Assembly (NCBI GenBank): GCA_033557465.1
Contig: CM066041.1
Span: 153,735,532-153,799,531, forward strand
Direction: 5' to 3'
Length of the DNA: 64,000 nucleotides
DNA from: Ichthyophis bannanicus
Lineage: Eukaryota; Chordata; Amphibia; Gymnophiona; Ichthyophiidae
Positions 22,110-31,407 of the stretch are shown here, one piece after another (within the stretch, counting starts at the first letter, position 1; every line of letters begins with the position of its first letter). The translations under genes were made by a program, and so were the position numbers. A model generated the notes under the pieces. It was not told the DNA's origin, ran no database searches, and saw nothing but the letters and a program-made list of their open reading frames with translations.

Positions 22110-23145
22110 ATGCGAGGGGATATTCAGCGGGGGTGATCTCCACCTTGCTAAGAGCCAGGAGGAGATCCACCTCGCTGGCGTATGTTCACATTTGGAGAGT
22201 TTTCGAGGCTGGTGCTCGGGCAAGGGGTATGAGCCGTTGAAGTCCTCCATTCCCCAGGTCCTAGAGTTCCTTCAAGAGGGGTTCGATAAAGGTTTAGCTG
22301 CTGCGTCTCTTCGAGTTCAGGTCGCAGCCTTGGCGTGCTATAGAGGGAAGAACGGAGGCCAGACCCTTGGTACCCAGGGAGATGTCAAGCGGTTTTTGAG
22401 AGCGGTTTCCCTACTCAGGCCGCCTTGCAGGCCGGTGGTTCCGAATTGGCACCTGCCGTCCGTACTAGAAGCTTTGGTACGGGAGCCTTTCGAACCCTTA
22501 TCTCGAGCGTCCCTCAAGGATCTCACGTTGAAGGTGGTCTTTCTGGTGGCAATTTCCTCTGCGAGAAGAGTCTCGGAGTTGCAAGCGCTCAGCTGCAGGG
22601 CTCCTTACCTTTCTCTGGAGGCATCGAGGGTGGTTCTGCGGCCAGTACCAGCTTTCTTACCCAAGGTCGTTTCGGCGTTCCATGTGAACCAGGAAATTTC
22701 CTTACCAGTCTTCCGAGACCGCGCGGGGAGTCCGGCGAGAAGTCTGCATTTGTTGGATGTGCGTCGGGCGTTGAAGAAGTACCTGCGGTGTACAGAGGGG
22801 TTTCGGAAATCAGATAGGCTTTTTCTGCTTTTTGCGGGGCCGAGAAAGGGAGAAGTGGCGTCGAAGGCTTCGATTGCAAGGTGGATTAAGGAAGCCATCG
22901 CGTCGACGTACGTATTGAAGGGTAAAGCGGTTCCAGTGGGGCTAAGGGCCCACTCCACCAGAGCTCAAGCAACCTTGTGGGCGGAGGTTCGACTGGTGTC
23001 GCCGGCGGACATCTGTAGAGCGGCGACGTGGTCATCCCTGAATTCGTTTATTAAGCACTACCGTCTAGATGTGCAGTCGATGGAAGACACCGTTTTTGGG
23101 TCTGCAGTGCTTCAGGCTAGGCTCTCAGGTCCCTCCCGTCCTTGA
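22084..23145 (+). pseudogene. DIRS-3 tyrosine recombinase, one frameshift
   Basis: The N-terminal SAM-like domain starts in one frame (GYSAGVISTLLRARRRSTSL, AYVHIWRVFEA) and continues from about 22205 in another (WCSGKGYEPLKSSIPQVLEF). One base appears missing at the junction. The catalytic set is complete: Arg in SSARRVSELQAL, His and Arg in RAHSTRAQA, and the Tyr nucleophile in FIKHYRLD. It ends at TGA 23143-23145. It would integrate the circular DNA. The 5' end overlaps the RT ORF, as usual in DIRS elements. Confidence 0.88.
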
Positions 23146-23171
23146 ATCTTTTATTCACTGCTCTGGCATAA

Positions 23172-23269
23172 ACCCAGAGGTCCGGGACTAGACTGGATAC
23201 ACGCTCAGGAAGAGAAAATTAGTCTTACCTGCTAATTGTAGTTCCTGGAGTATAGCCAGTCTAGTCCCG
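23172..23269. repeat. DIRS-3 internal complementary region
   Basis: 23172-23209 is the reverse complement of the outer left end (17834-17871) and 23211-23269 is the reverse complement of the outer right end (23691-23748), side by side. This is the template used to join the two ends of a DIRS into a circle. The halves meet at GCTCAGGAAGAGAAAATT. Confidence 0.9.
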
Positions 23270-23585
23270 TATCCTGCCCCAGACTTGGCATTATAGGTTG
23301 TGAAGCCGGAAGTCCTGCTGCTGTTCATGTAAGAGGTGTCTGTTTTTAAGGGGCTTAGGCAGCCTGGGGGGGGGGGCTTCGCCAGCCGGAGGTCATAGTA
23401 TTGCAGAATTAGGGACTCCCTTTTTTCCTCAGCTGAGGGAGTGCCTCTGTAAGTTTAAAGTCCAGTTAAGGGGAGGGGCTCCCTCTCCTCGGTTTAGCTT
23501 TAGTGTTCACATTGTTTACTAATGTTACTTTTGTATGCATTCGATTCTTACTTGTTGCTCCGGTGAGTCTGCTTTGTCAATAGGA

Positions 23586-23722
23586 ACTGGTGGCAGGAGG
23601 AGGCTCCCGGATAGTTATACTTGTGACATCACAAAAGAAGGAGTTCCTCAGTCTCCAAGCTGCTAGATGAGATGGACAACCCAGAGGTCTGGGACTAGAC
23701 TGGCTACACTCCAGGAACTACA
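23586..23722. repeat. DIRS-3 right inverted terminal repeat
   Basis: Reverse complement of 17830-17968 with a few mismatches. It contains CTGGTGGCAGGAGGAGGCTC and GGTCTGGGACTAGACTGG. The element continues to about 23751 through the outer end that the internal complementary region copies. Confidence 0.92.
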
Positions 23723-24010
23723 ATTAGCAGGTAAGACTAATTTTCTCTTTTCCATGGAAAGCAGGATATGTCAGCAGCGCAAAGCTACCTGCCTTCCTTT
23801 TTCGGATGAATCTGCTTATAGCCGGAGAATGCACTGGAGAGGAAATGAGTTGGCATGGTGGGGGTGGGGATGGCTCACACATGTTCAAAAAGGCCTTTCT
23901 AGGCTTTTCTGAGCTCTAGGAGAGCTAATCTGTCCATGGTACCCTCTGATAATGCCACCAATATGTGTGCCTGACTTATCCTGCTGTCCACGGAGAAACC
24001 CCTATTATAG

Positions 24011-24336
24011 GTAGGTAACCTCACTATCTGTCTCTGTAGACAAGTTCCATTTACTGAGCTATATAAGAGTTTTTTCCCTTCTTTATTGTAATGAAAGTTT
24101 TAAGGGTTGCAGGCTGTTTTATCTTAGTGTCTATTTATATAGCTGTTTGGTTGTTTTCTGTTCTCTTCTTTTCTTGTGTCTCCCTTATTTGTGAGTCTTT
24201 TTCTTAAAGTGAGCATGATTTTTTAATTTTTTTCTTTTTATATGCTTTGGTAGTTAGTTATAGTTCGCTTATACATGCCATGTGACATTTTTTTAAACAA
24301 TGTAAACATATGTATATTGTTATTGATGTTGTTCAG
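24011..24336. other. End of intron 1, no feature
   Basis: T-rich sequence leading into the exon 2 acceptor. Nothing else recognised. Confidence 0.4.
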
Positions 24337-24478
24337 ACTGTGCGTCGATCTAGTGTACGTAACCTGCAAACTGTTGAACTGACAGAAGAGGAGGATGAGG
24401 ATGCAGGAGATATCTTTGAGTATTTAAAGAAAACTCCTGGTACTGATGAAGACTGGGATACAGACCTTGATATAGAAG
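24337..24478 (+). CDS. LRRC74B: LRRC74-family exon 2 (acidic linker)
   Basis: The exon runs from a TTCAG acceptor (24332-24336) to a GTATAG donor (24479), phase 0 in and phase 1 out. It encodes an acidic stretch with ELTEEEDEDAGD and DEDWDTDLDIE, as expected for the disordered N-terminal region before the LRR domain. No stop occurs in the frame. The ATG at 24310 lies upstream of the acceptor and is probably not used. Confidence 0.75.
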
Positions 24479-24539
24479 GTATAGACCAAATTGCCTGGTA
24501 TAATTATTTATTGCATTATCGCTGTCAATTTAGCTCTGT

Positions 24540-24620
24540 AGTTTTTCTGGCGTTTTTCCAGCGCTAGCTTGCTTTGTACATCGGAGAGCAAGTCTAGCAC
24601 AGGAAAAGCACCAGAAAACT
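24540..24620. repeat. Foldback hairpin in intron 2
   Basis: Left arm 24540-24574 (AGTTTTTCTGGCGTTTTTCC, GCGCTAGCTTGCT) pairs imperfectly with right arm 24584-24620 (GAGCAAGTCTAGCACAGG, AAAAGCACCAGAAAACT) around a short loop. It takes a third of the 239-bp intron. Probably a small MITE. Confidence 0.7.
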
Positions 24621-24717
24621 CCTGCGCTACGGTTTTCTGCATTGGCCCTGTTGTGTTTGTAGTAAATTACTCATCCTGTCTTATTTGCACTAACTGCTTC
24701 TTTTTGTTACTTTTCAG

Positions 24718-24860
24718 ACATCAAAGAAGCATATGATCCCACGGGAAGAAATAAGTATTTAAAAGCCTGTAAAGTCTATGGCGTGGTACCCATTTCCTAC
24801 TTCCTGCGCCATATGACAGATACTGACCTTACAATGAGGCATCATGGGCTGGGACCTCAG
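24718..24860 (+). CDS. LRRC74B: LRRC74-family exon 3 (YLKACK-GVVPISYF cap region)
   Basis: The acceptor is TTTTCAG at 24711-24717 and the donor GTACTG at 24861. The split codon joins exon 2 as Asp (G|AC). The product carries EAYDPTGRNKYLKACK, then GVVPISYFLRHM and the HHGLGPQ motif that begins the LRR domain. This is the most diagnostic exon for the LRRC74 family. Only 239 bp separate it from exon 2, the sole short intron in the window. Confidence 0.85.
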
Positions 24861-25430
24861 GTACTGTGCACACTGACACCCATGCTACTTCGAATATACA
24901 CAATACCACACATACAAGCCAACACTGCCACTGATGCCAATACACACAGACACCACCAATACATCCACATTGACATTGAGAAGAAATAGGAAAAGCAGCA
25001 CAAAACAACTAGCACATGATTAAAAAGAACTTTCAAGTGCACCTTATGAACTCCTGAATAAAAGCAGTGATCTGAGATTAGATCCAATATACTCTGGCAT
25101 AGGGGTGAGGTCCATTTCTGTCGCAGTATGCCAATTGGAGACATTACCCCAAGAAACACCTTTCTTTCACATTGATACCAACATACACCATAGCATTCAT
25201 GCCCACATCAATTCATACTGATGTACATACATTGATACCGTGACTGTAATAAACATAGCAGGACCCTGGGTACTGATTTTATTACCTCATTCAGTGAACC
25301 CAGTGACTGTATATCAGTAAACCTCTTCCTTACTGCAGGTCCATAGGCACCACAGTTGGCTCTCTGCAGTCACTGCATCAGGTAACAATGTCCTCTATTC
25401 TGTCCTATCTCATAAATGGTGTTCTTTTCA
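24861..25430. other. Start of intron 3, no clear feature
   Basis: Low-complexity CACA/ATAC-rich stretch at 24890-24980 and unassigned sequence afterwards. Confidence 0.4.
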
Positions 25431-25519
25431 TATTTTCTTAAATGATATAGTATTGTAAACCGCTCTAATGCTTCGGCCTGAGCGATATATCAAATGTAAT
25501 AAACCATAACCATAACCAT
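25430..25519 (+). mobile_element. L2-type LINE 3' tail
   Basis: TTGTAAACCGCTCTAATGC ... GAGCGATATATCAAATG, the same stem-loop tail as the other L2 copies, followed by a short CCATAA repeat. No coding part remains. It ends where DIRS-2 begins. Confidence 0.6.
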
Positions 25520-25868
25520 ATCTTTCTCCAGGAACAAGCAGTAAGTCAGTCCTCACATATATGGGTGACATCAATGCCGAAAGAGCCCTCGCGGAAGCAT
25601 CTTCCCAGCTTCCAAAAAGAACCTTTGGGAGATGCCACCATGCATGTGTTTGTCCCCTTCCCACCCAAGGATTCCATCTTGGTCAATCTCCCTTTTTCCG
25701 CGGAGCCCTATAGACGTACGTCTTATCTCTCCGGAAAAAAAGTTGCTTTTTTTTTTGTACACTATTGTACACCTTTCTGGCCTTTGCCGGTCCCTTTTCC
25801 ACCCTCAAGGCCTGCTGCCCCGACGTCGGGTCTCGCAACTTAGTTTTATTTTTTGTTAGGTTCCTCCA

Positions 25869-27075
25869 GTGCTTTCGCTCCTTTTTCAACCACTGGCTGT
25901 GCCGAAGGTCTTCAACTTCGCGGGGGTTCTTTTTGCCTCAGTGGCCACTTGTTTCAAGAAATGTGATCGATGCTCCAAAAACATGTCACTCACCAACACT
26001 CACAATTGTTGTCTCCGGTGTCTGGGCTCTAGCCATGACCCGGAGGAATGCCCCCTGTGCAAAAAAATGTCCACCAAGGCCAGCCAGAGCTGCCGGCAAA
26101 AGCAAGAGGACATCTTCCACAAGGTGGACTCAACCCTGGTTTTGCCAGTAGCCTTACGCTCAAAGGCCCAGCATGGATCCTCGGAGTCACGTAAGGCACC
26201 TGCTGTTCCCGAGTGGGCTCGCAGACATTCCGAGCAAGGGTCACGGAGTGAGAGCATAAGAAGAAAAAGAAGACCTTGAGGACCTTGAGGACCTTGTCCT
26301 GGGAGATGGATAAGCAGGGGAAATTCCGTGCGTGGTCCCTCAGCCCCTGACGGGCCTCTGAGGAGTCGGAGCGGGAGCAGCCCCAGAAGGTACCCAGGAC
26401 AGAAATCAAAGCTTCTAGTGAGAGACCTCGGTCTCCCAAAGGCCGTCACACTGAGGACCCCCTCTCCTCCTCGACACCAGACCCGGTAACCCCAACGTCG
26501 GTGTCTCTGACAGCCACCACCAAGTGGGAAACTTGTATGTTGGTGCTTGAACATAGCGTTTCTGTGTTTCTTGTGTCCCAACAGGCATCGAGACCCTGCC
26601 CTGCTGGTGCTCACACTGAAGGACCTCGCTACCGAGGACTTCCCGGGCTGCCAAAGTGATCCCCGAGAGCCAGATGCCTCAAGTAGTTCTTGGCAAGGGT
26701 CTCTATCTCGCTCCCGCTCCTCAGGGGCAAGGTCTTCGCAGGCAAGTACCTCTGGCTCCGGCCATGCCTCGGCCTTGAAGCATCGAAGACCGGAGCCAAC
26801 GACATCCTTGGAGCTGTCGGGCCTTGAGACTTCCTTGAACTACTTGACTTGGGAGTCCGACGCTGAGACGTCTCCGGAGTCCCAGGCCCACTGGGACCTC
26901 CCTTTGGATCTGTCCCTGCTGGCGGCTAGGCGCCAATCCCCACCCGAGGACACCTTATTCCTTGAGTTTGTCCGGGACATGCCCGCAAGCCTTCTCCCTC
27001 ACTATGGAGTCGGAGGAGGACCCTTGTACGGAGGAACTCTACATCTTCCAGTACGAGGTGCCACCTAACGAGACC
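25869..27075 (+). pseudogene. DIRS-2 gag, first part
   Basis: Shows the Cys/His motif KKCDRCSKNMSLTNTHNC followed by CLRCLGSSHDPEECPLC, the zinc-knuckle-like start of this DIRS gag lineage (compare 57585-57690). A Ser/Arg-rich stretch follows, broken by frameshifts at about 26275 and 26560. Ends at the CR1 insertion. The continuation is at 29205-30130. Confidence 0.75.
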
Positions 27076-29198
27076 GTTAGTGGGATGGGAACAGCTGAGG
27101 GATGTAGAAAAACTGTGGGAAAAACTGAAAGGGGATATTTTAAGGGCAACCAACCTTTTTCTTAAAATCGTAAATAAAGGTAAAAGGAAAAGGAGACTGC
27201 TATGGTTTTCGAAAGAAGTAGCTGATAAAGTGAAGAAAAAGAGGGAGGCCTTCATGAAATACAAGAGATCACAGAGAGAGGAAGACAGGCATCTGTATTT
27301 GGAAAAACTTAGAGAAGCTAGCAAAGTAGTCAAGAAGGCAAAGATTCAAAAGGAGGAGAAAATAGCCAATACAATAAAATGGGGGGATAAGACATTTTTC
27401 AGATATATTAGTGAGAAGAGGAATGGCAAAAGTGGTATTGTCAGACTCAAGGGTGCAGGGGAGGAATATGTAGAAGCTGATAAGGATAAAGCGGAATTGC
27501 TTAACAAATATTTCTGTTCTGTGTTCACAGATGAAGAACCAGGAGCAGGACCTCAGAAAATACCCACAAATAGGAACAGAAGCGAGGGACATCTTGAACA
27601 ATTTTCAAAAGACTGTGTTCGTGAGAAACTATCTCAACTTAAAGTAGACAAAACGATGGGACCGGATGGGATACACCCAAGAATACTGAGGGAACTTGGG
27701 GACATTCTAGCAGCTCCACTGACTGACCTTTTCAATGCCTCGTTGGAGTCGGGAGTGGTGCCAACGGACTGGAGAGAGGCTCATGTGTTGCCTTTACACA
27801 AAAGCGGAAGTAAGGATGTGGTTGAAAACTACAGGCTGGTTAGTTTAACTTCGGTGGTGAGTAAATTATTGGAAACGCTGCTGAAAGAGAAAATAGTGAG
27901 GTTTCTGGAGTCCAGCAGATTACAGGATCCGAGGCAGCATGGATTCACCAGAGGCAGGTTTTGCCAGACAAATCTGATTGAGTTCTTTGACTGGGTGACC
28001 AGGGAGTTGGACCGAGGGAGAGCCCTAGATGTGGTGTATTTAGATTTCAGTAAAGCCTTTGACACTGTTCCTCACAGGCGACTTATAAACAAACTGAGCA
28101 CCCTAGGGATGGACCCTAAAGTTACTGCTTGGGTTAGAAATTGGTTGGGTGGGAGGCGACAAAGAGTACAAGTAAATGGAGCTCACTCTGAGGAGAAGGA
28201 TGTTATCAGTGGTGTGCCCCAGGGATCTGTCCTTGGTCCGATTCTTTTTAACATCTTTGTTAGTGATATAGCGGAAGGGCTTTCAGGTAAGGTTTGCCTC
28301 TTTGCGGATGATACCAAAATCTGCAATAGAGTAGACACCCAGGAAGGTGTAGATAACATGAGGAGGGATCTAGCTAAACTTGAAGAATGGTCTAGAATTT
28401 GGCAGCTGGGATTTAATGTTAAAAAATGTAAGGTCATGCATTTGGGCTGCAGCAATCCAAGGGAGCAATATAGTATAGGGGGTGAAGTACATTTGTCCAC
28501 TAAAGAAGAGCAGGACCTAGGCGTAGTTGTGTCTGATGATCTTAAAGTAGCTAAACAGGTAGAAAAGGCAACGGCAAAAGCTAGAAGGATGCTTGGGTGC
28601 ATACGGAGAGGAATTGCTAGCAGAAAAAACGAGGTGATAGTGCCTCTATATAAGTCTTTGGTGCAACCTCATTTGGAGTATAGTGTGCAATTCTGGAGAC
28701 CGCACCTTCAAAAAGATGTGAACAGGATGGAGTCGGTGCAGAGGGTGGCTACTAAAATGATTAGTGGTCTTCATTATAAAGCATATGAGGACAGACTGAA
28801 GGATCTTAATATGTACACCTTAGAGGAAAGGCGGGATAGAGGTGATATGATTGAGATGTTTAAATACCTCCGTGGCATAAATGTTCAGGGAGAGAGCCTC
28901 TTTCAATTGAAAGCAAGTTCTGCTACGAGGGGACATGGGATGAGGGTGAAGGGGGATAGATTCAGGAGTGATATGCGGAAATATTTCTTTACGGAAAGAG
29001 TAGTGGATCCGTGGAATAGTCTCCCAGTGGAGGTGGTAGAGATGAGGACAGTAACTGAATTCAAAAACGCATGGGACAAACACAGAGGTAAAGGTAAAAA
29101 GGGGACTGTTGTAGTTGTTGTTATGGAAGGACAGACTAGATAGGCCATGTGGTCTTTTTCTGTCATCATATTTCTATGTTTCTATGTTTCATTTCTAT
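27076..29198 (+). mobile_element. CR1 LINE, 5' truncated, target duplication GAGACC
   Basis: Flanked by GAGACC at 27070-27075 and 29199-29204. The 3' end carries TTTCTATG repeats (29171-29198), the CR1 type of tail. The endonuclease part is lost by 5' truncation. The insertion is in the DIRS-2 gag and is younger than it. Confidence 0.92.
27080..29143 (+). CDS. CR1 ORF2 reverse transcriptase, open, 5' truncated
   Basis: 687 codons without a stop, entering from the truncated 5' border, so no genuine start. Order: linker (LLWFSKEVADKVKKKREAF), KTMGPDGIHPRILRELG, YRLVSLTSVVSKLLE, VYLDFSKAFDTVPH (RT motif A), [19 protein letters not shown] (B), LFADDTKICN (C, catalytic FADD intact), and the CR1 C-terminal block PHLEYSVQFWRPHLQKD, RVVDPWNSLP. 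Lacking the endonuclease it could not mobilise by itself. The fully open frame shows recent insertion. Confidence 0.92.
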   Translation: MGWEQLRDVEKLWEKLKGDILRATNLFLKIVNKGKRKRRLLWFSKEVADKVKKKREAFMKYKRSQREEDRHLYLEKLREASKVVKKAKIQKEEKIANTIKWGDKTFFRYISEKRNGKSGIVRLKGAGEEYVEADKDKAELLNKYFCSVFTDEEPGAGPQKIPTNRNRSEGHLEQFSKDCVREKLSQLKVDKTMGPDGIHPRILRELGDILAAPLTDLFNASLESGVVPTDWREAHVLPLHKSGSKDVVENYRLVSLTSVVSKLLETLLKEKIVRFLESSRLQDPRQHGFTRGRFCQTNLIEFFDWVTRELDRGRALDVVYLDFSKAFDTVPHRRLINKLSTLGMDPKVTAWVRNWLGGRRQRVQVNGAHSEEKDVISGVPQGSVLGPILFNIFVSDIAEGLSGKVCLFADDTKICNRVDTQEGVDNMRRDLAKLEEWSRIWQLGFNVKKCKVMHLGCSNPREQYSIGGEVHLSTKEEQDLGVVVSDDLKVAKQVEKATAKARRMLGCIRRGIASRKNEVIVPLYKSLVQPHLEYSVQFWRPHLQKDVNRMESVQRVATKMISGLHYKAYEDRLKDLNMYTLEERRDRGDMIEMFKYLRGINVQGESLFQLKASSATRGHGMRVKGDRFRSDMRKYFFTERVVDPWNSLPVEVVEMRTVTEFKNAWDKHRGKGKKGTVVVVVMEGQTR

Positions 29199-29204
29199 GA
29201 GACC

Positions 29205-30134
29205 CTGAAAGTCCCGGTCCTCTCCATTCTTAACAGGCTCCTTCTCCGGATGTGGGAGGCCCCGGCTTCTTTGCCGATTGTCAGCCACTGCCTGTATACC
29301 ATGTACCAGGTCCAGCATGGCCCAGATTTCCAGAAGACTCAACTCCCCCACACCTCTATGGTTGTGGAGGCAGCCATACATCAACAGTAGAGCCTGAAGA
29401 CACACTTTTCGGTGCTCCCAGGCAGGGAGTTCTGTGCCTTCGACGCCCTCTGGTAAAAATGCTACCATGCTCGATGCTTGCCTGCTGCATCCAGATGTAC
29501 CAACTTTATATCGGTATGTTCCTCCACAACTTGTCGAACACAGAGGCTTCACGGCTGGCCTCGATGGGGATCACCTCCAGTGCTTCCAGACACTTATGAA
29601 GTCCATCGGAGAGTGTGTTCCAAGTACCTCTCCCAGGTTGCCTACGACGGCTTCGAGTCCAGCGCACAGGTAGTGGCCACGGGCATTGGCGCCCAGTGCC
29701 AGGCTTGGCTCCAGACATCCAATCTCGAGCAATGGGTGCAGGAGAAGCTCCTTGACATCCCATGCGTTGGGGAGCAGTTTTTCGGCAAGCCCATGGAGGA
29801 TAAGGCCTCCGAAATCAAGACAGAGTACGTGACTCAGACTCGCGGAAGACTTCCACTCTTCCCAGGAAGAAGCCTCCAGGAAAGAAGCCCCCTTTCCATA
29901 GAAAGGGCCAACCCTATCGAGGCTATCCTCCATATCTGGCCGCCCAGACCCCTCAGCAGGGCCACCAGGGCAAGGGAGCAGGTTAAGGCCTACGCAAGCT
30001 CAAAGGCCCCAAGCCCCAGACTCCAGTCCCTGCCCAGCCTGGGTCGGGGTTTTGATGCCCTCAGCATAGCCTCTCTCCCTCTGGAGGATCAGCTACCCAT
30101 GGGAAGGCGTCTGGTCCACTTTGCCCATAGGTAG
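29205..30134 (+). pseudogene. DIRS-2 gag, second part
   Basis: Resumes after the CR1 with ETLKVPVLSILNRLLLRMWE. The block YLSQVAYDGFESSAQVVATG then NLEQWVQEKLLDIP is the gag core shared with DIRS-4 at 63720-63960. It ends with GRRLVHFAHR, where the RT N-terminal region would begin, at the LTR-like insertion. Frames are broken several times. Confidence 0.7.
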
Positions 30135-31403
30135 TGTAATGAGGAAGATCTGTCCCTTGCCATGCAGTCAGAGGAAACTGAGGAAAGTACGTCAGATTCT
30201 GAAAGCCAAGTAAAGCACATGGCTACAGGTTGCCAGGGGAGATATAAACAAACCCAGCCACGAGTGCAGCAGCCCCGCCCAAGTTGCAAACAATCCCCGT
30301 GCCCTGAGTGTAATAGGATTCACCAGGGTGGGGGAGGAACAAAGCTAAGCCCTAAGGCTGATAAAAAGCACTCATTAGAAAGCAGTGAGAGAGCTGGAGA
30401 GAGATCTGGAAGCAGATCTGGAGAGAGATCTGAAAGCAGGTCTGGAAAAGGAGTTGGAAGGAGAGCCGTTAGAAGGACTGATAGCAGAGGGGCTGAAAGT
30501 GATTTAAGCAGCCCTGAGAACCGACCAGGAAAAGCTTCAGCTGAAAAGGTACAGAGAACTCAAACCCTAAGACTACAGGAAAGCTACTCTCAGTTAAAGC
30601 CTGGTGTTGAAGGTAACTGGAGAGAAAAGCCACGCAGAAAGTCAGTTTGGGTGTGCCCAGAAGCTCCAGTGAGAGGAAGGTACAAATCTCTAGACTCTGC
30701 TGATAGTGAAGAAACACTGCCAAGTAAACTTTACAGGAAAAAGCCAGAAAGTGGTTTCTGTAAAAGGAACAGGGAGAAAACAAAGAATACCAGTTTTCTC
30801 TGGGATAGTAAAGCTCTCCGGGACTCTCTTAAAGGTAAAGAGAATTGTTTTAAATCCCTGTGTGAATGTGTTCCCATGTATCCAGCGGGGGAAGGGCTGG
30901 AAGATATGCAAGTTGAATCCATAGAGGAATGTATAATCGATGAGCCCATGGATTGTACGCTGACTATAGCAGATAATGTAGAATCACTTTGCTGAGTTGG
31001 ACGTATAAAGCTGTAGCAACAGCATTGAGAAGCAAAGTGAGCATTGCTGCCTTTGAAAAGAAACGTTTATTGATTCCTGTGTTAAAGGACTGTATAGTGA
31101 AAGCTGGAAGAAAAAGGAGTTATTTTTCTTCAGTTCCTGATTTACTTTTCTTTGTACCAGACGCATGGTTAATTTGCCCTAAGTTCTTTGTGCTTACCAA
31201 ACCCCGGGACGGGGAAATAAAACCTCATTTTGACCTTACTACTTTTGGTTACTTCTATTCCTCTGCTTGGGGAGTGTTTGGGACTTCATTACCCAGAGGG
31301 TGTGTACTACTACGCCTGCACTACCCCCACTTCCTGGCTCAGGATATTCACCAGCCTTACCCTCTCTGTGTGCCCTAGGACCCAGGGTAGGCCACTGGTG
31401 ACA
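30135..31403 (+). mobile_element. LTR-like element, copy B (TG...CA, duplication GTAG)
   Basis: 1269 bp beginning TGTAATGAGG and ending CTGGTGACA, flanked by GTAG at 30131-30134 and 31404-31407. AATAAA occurs at 31216-31221, leaving about 180 bp downstream, as in an LTR U5. The DIRS-2 frame (RLVHFAHR | HHITTDSW-like) is interrupted exactly at these borders. Unlike an ordinary LTR it contains a 277-codon ORF. It could be a solo long LTR, a small non-autonomous LTR element with short internal sequence, or an unknown class. Confidence 0.6.
30162..30995 (+). CDS. Unrecognised Ser/Arg/Glu-rich ORF in LTR-like copy B
   Basis: 277 codons from ATG 30162, hydrophilic, with a repeated SGERSGSRSGERSESRSG stretch, a Cys pair CPEC near residue 45, a basic middle and an acidic C-terminus (VESIEECIIDEPMDC). 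No RT, protease or transposase motif. Copy A keeps LYRKK and EPMDC, suggesting the frame was once conserved. I do not assign a function; a gag-like or regulatory role is possible. It starts only 27 bp inside the element. Confidence 0.4.
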   Translation: MQSEETEESTSDSESQVKHMATGCQGRYKQTQPRVQQPRPSCKQSPCPECNRIHQGGGGTKLSPKADKKHSLESSERAGERSGSRSGERSESRSGKGVGRRAVRRTDSRGAESDLSSPENRPGKASAEKVQRTQTLRLQESYSQLKPGVEGNWREKPRRKSVWVCPEAPVRGRYKSLDSADSEETLPSKLYRKKPESGFCKRNREKTKNTSFLWDSKALRDSLKGKENCFKSLCECVPMYPAGEGLEDMQVESIEECIIDEPMDCTLTIADNVESLC

Positions 31404-31407
31404 GTAG

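Larger units (their letters stand above)
17832..23751 (+). mobile_element. DIRS-3, full-length DIRS retrotransposon
   Basis: 5.92 kb. It has inverted terminal repeats (17830-17968 and 23586-23722), gag, an RT/RNase H/methyltransferase ORF, a tyrosine recombinase ORF and an internal complementary region at 23172-23269. That order, and the lack of LTRs and of a DDE integrase, define the DIRS order. Such elements replicate through a circular intermediate and insert by tyrosine recombination without target duplication. Damage is light: a few frameshifts and one RNase H active-site change. Confidence 0.93.
17745..24010 (+). mobile_element. Older DIRS 3' end, split by DIRS-3
   Basis: 17757-17831 (TCATCCTGCTTATCCATGG ... 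CTTGTAACAGGGG) and 23752-23785 (CCATGGAAAGCAGGATATG) together form a two-halved internal complementary region like that at 34318-34410. 23930-24010 (TTATCCTGCTGTCCACGGAG, then GGTAGGTAAC) is the matching right terminal repeat. DIRS-3 lies exactly between the two halves. Coding parts of the older element are not recognisable. Confidence 0.6.

Noticed and set aside
24310..24336. ATG at 24310 as gene start
   Set aside because: Located before a good CAG acceptor with matching phase to exon 1, so it is probably intronic.
26000..26614. Minus-strand ORFs opposite DIRS-2 gag
   Set aside because: Antisense shadows of the gag frame with no recognisable domain.
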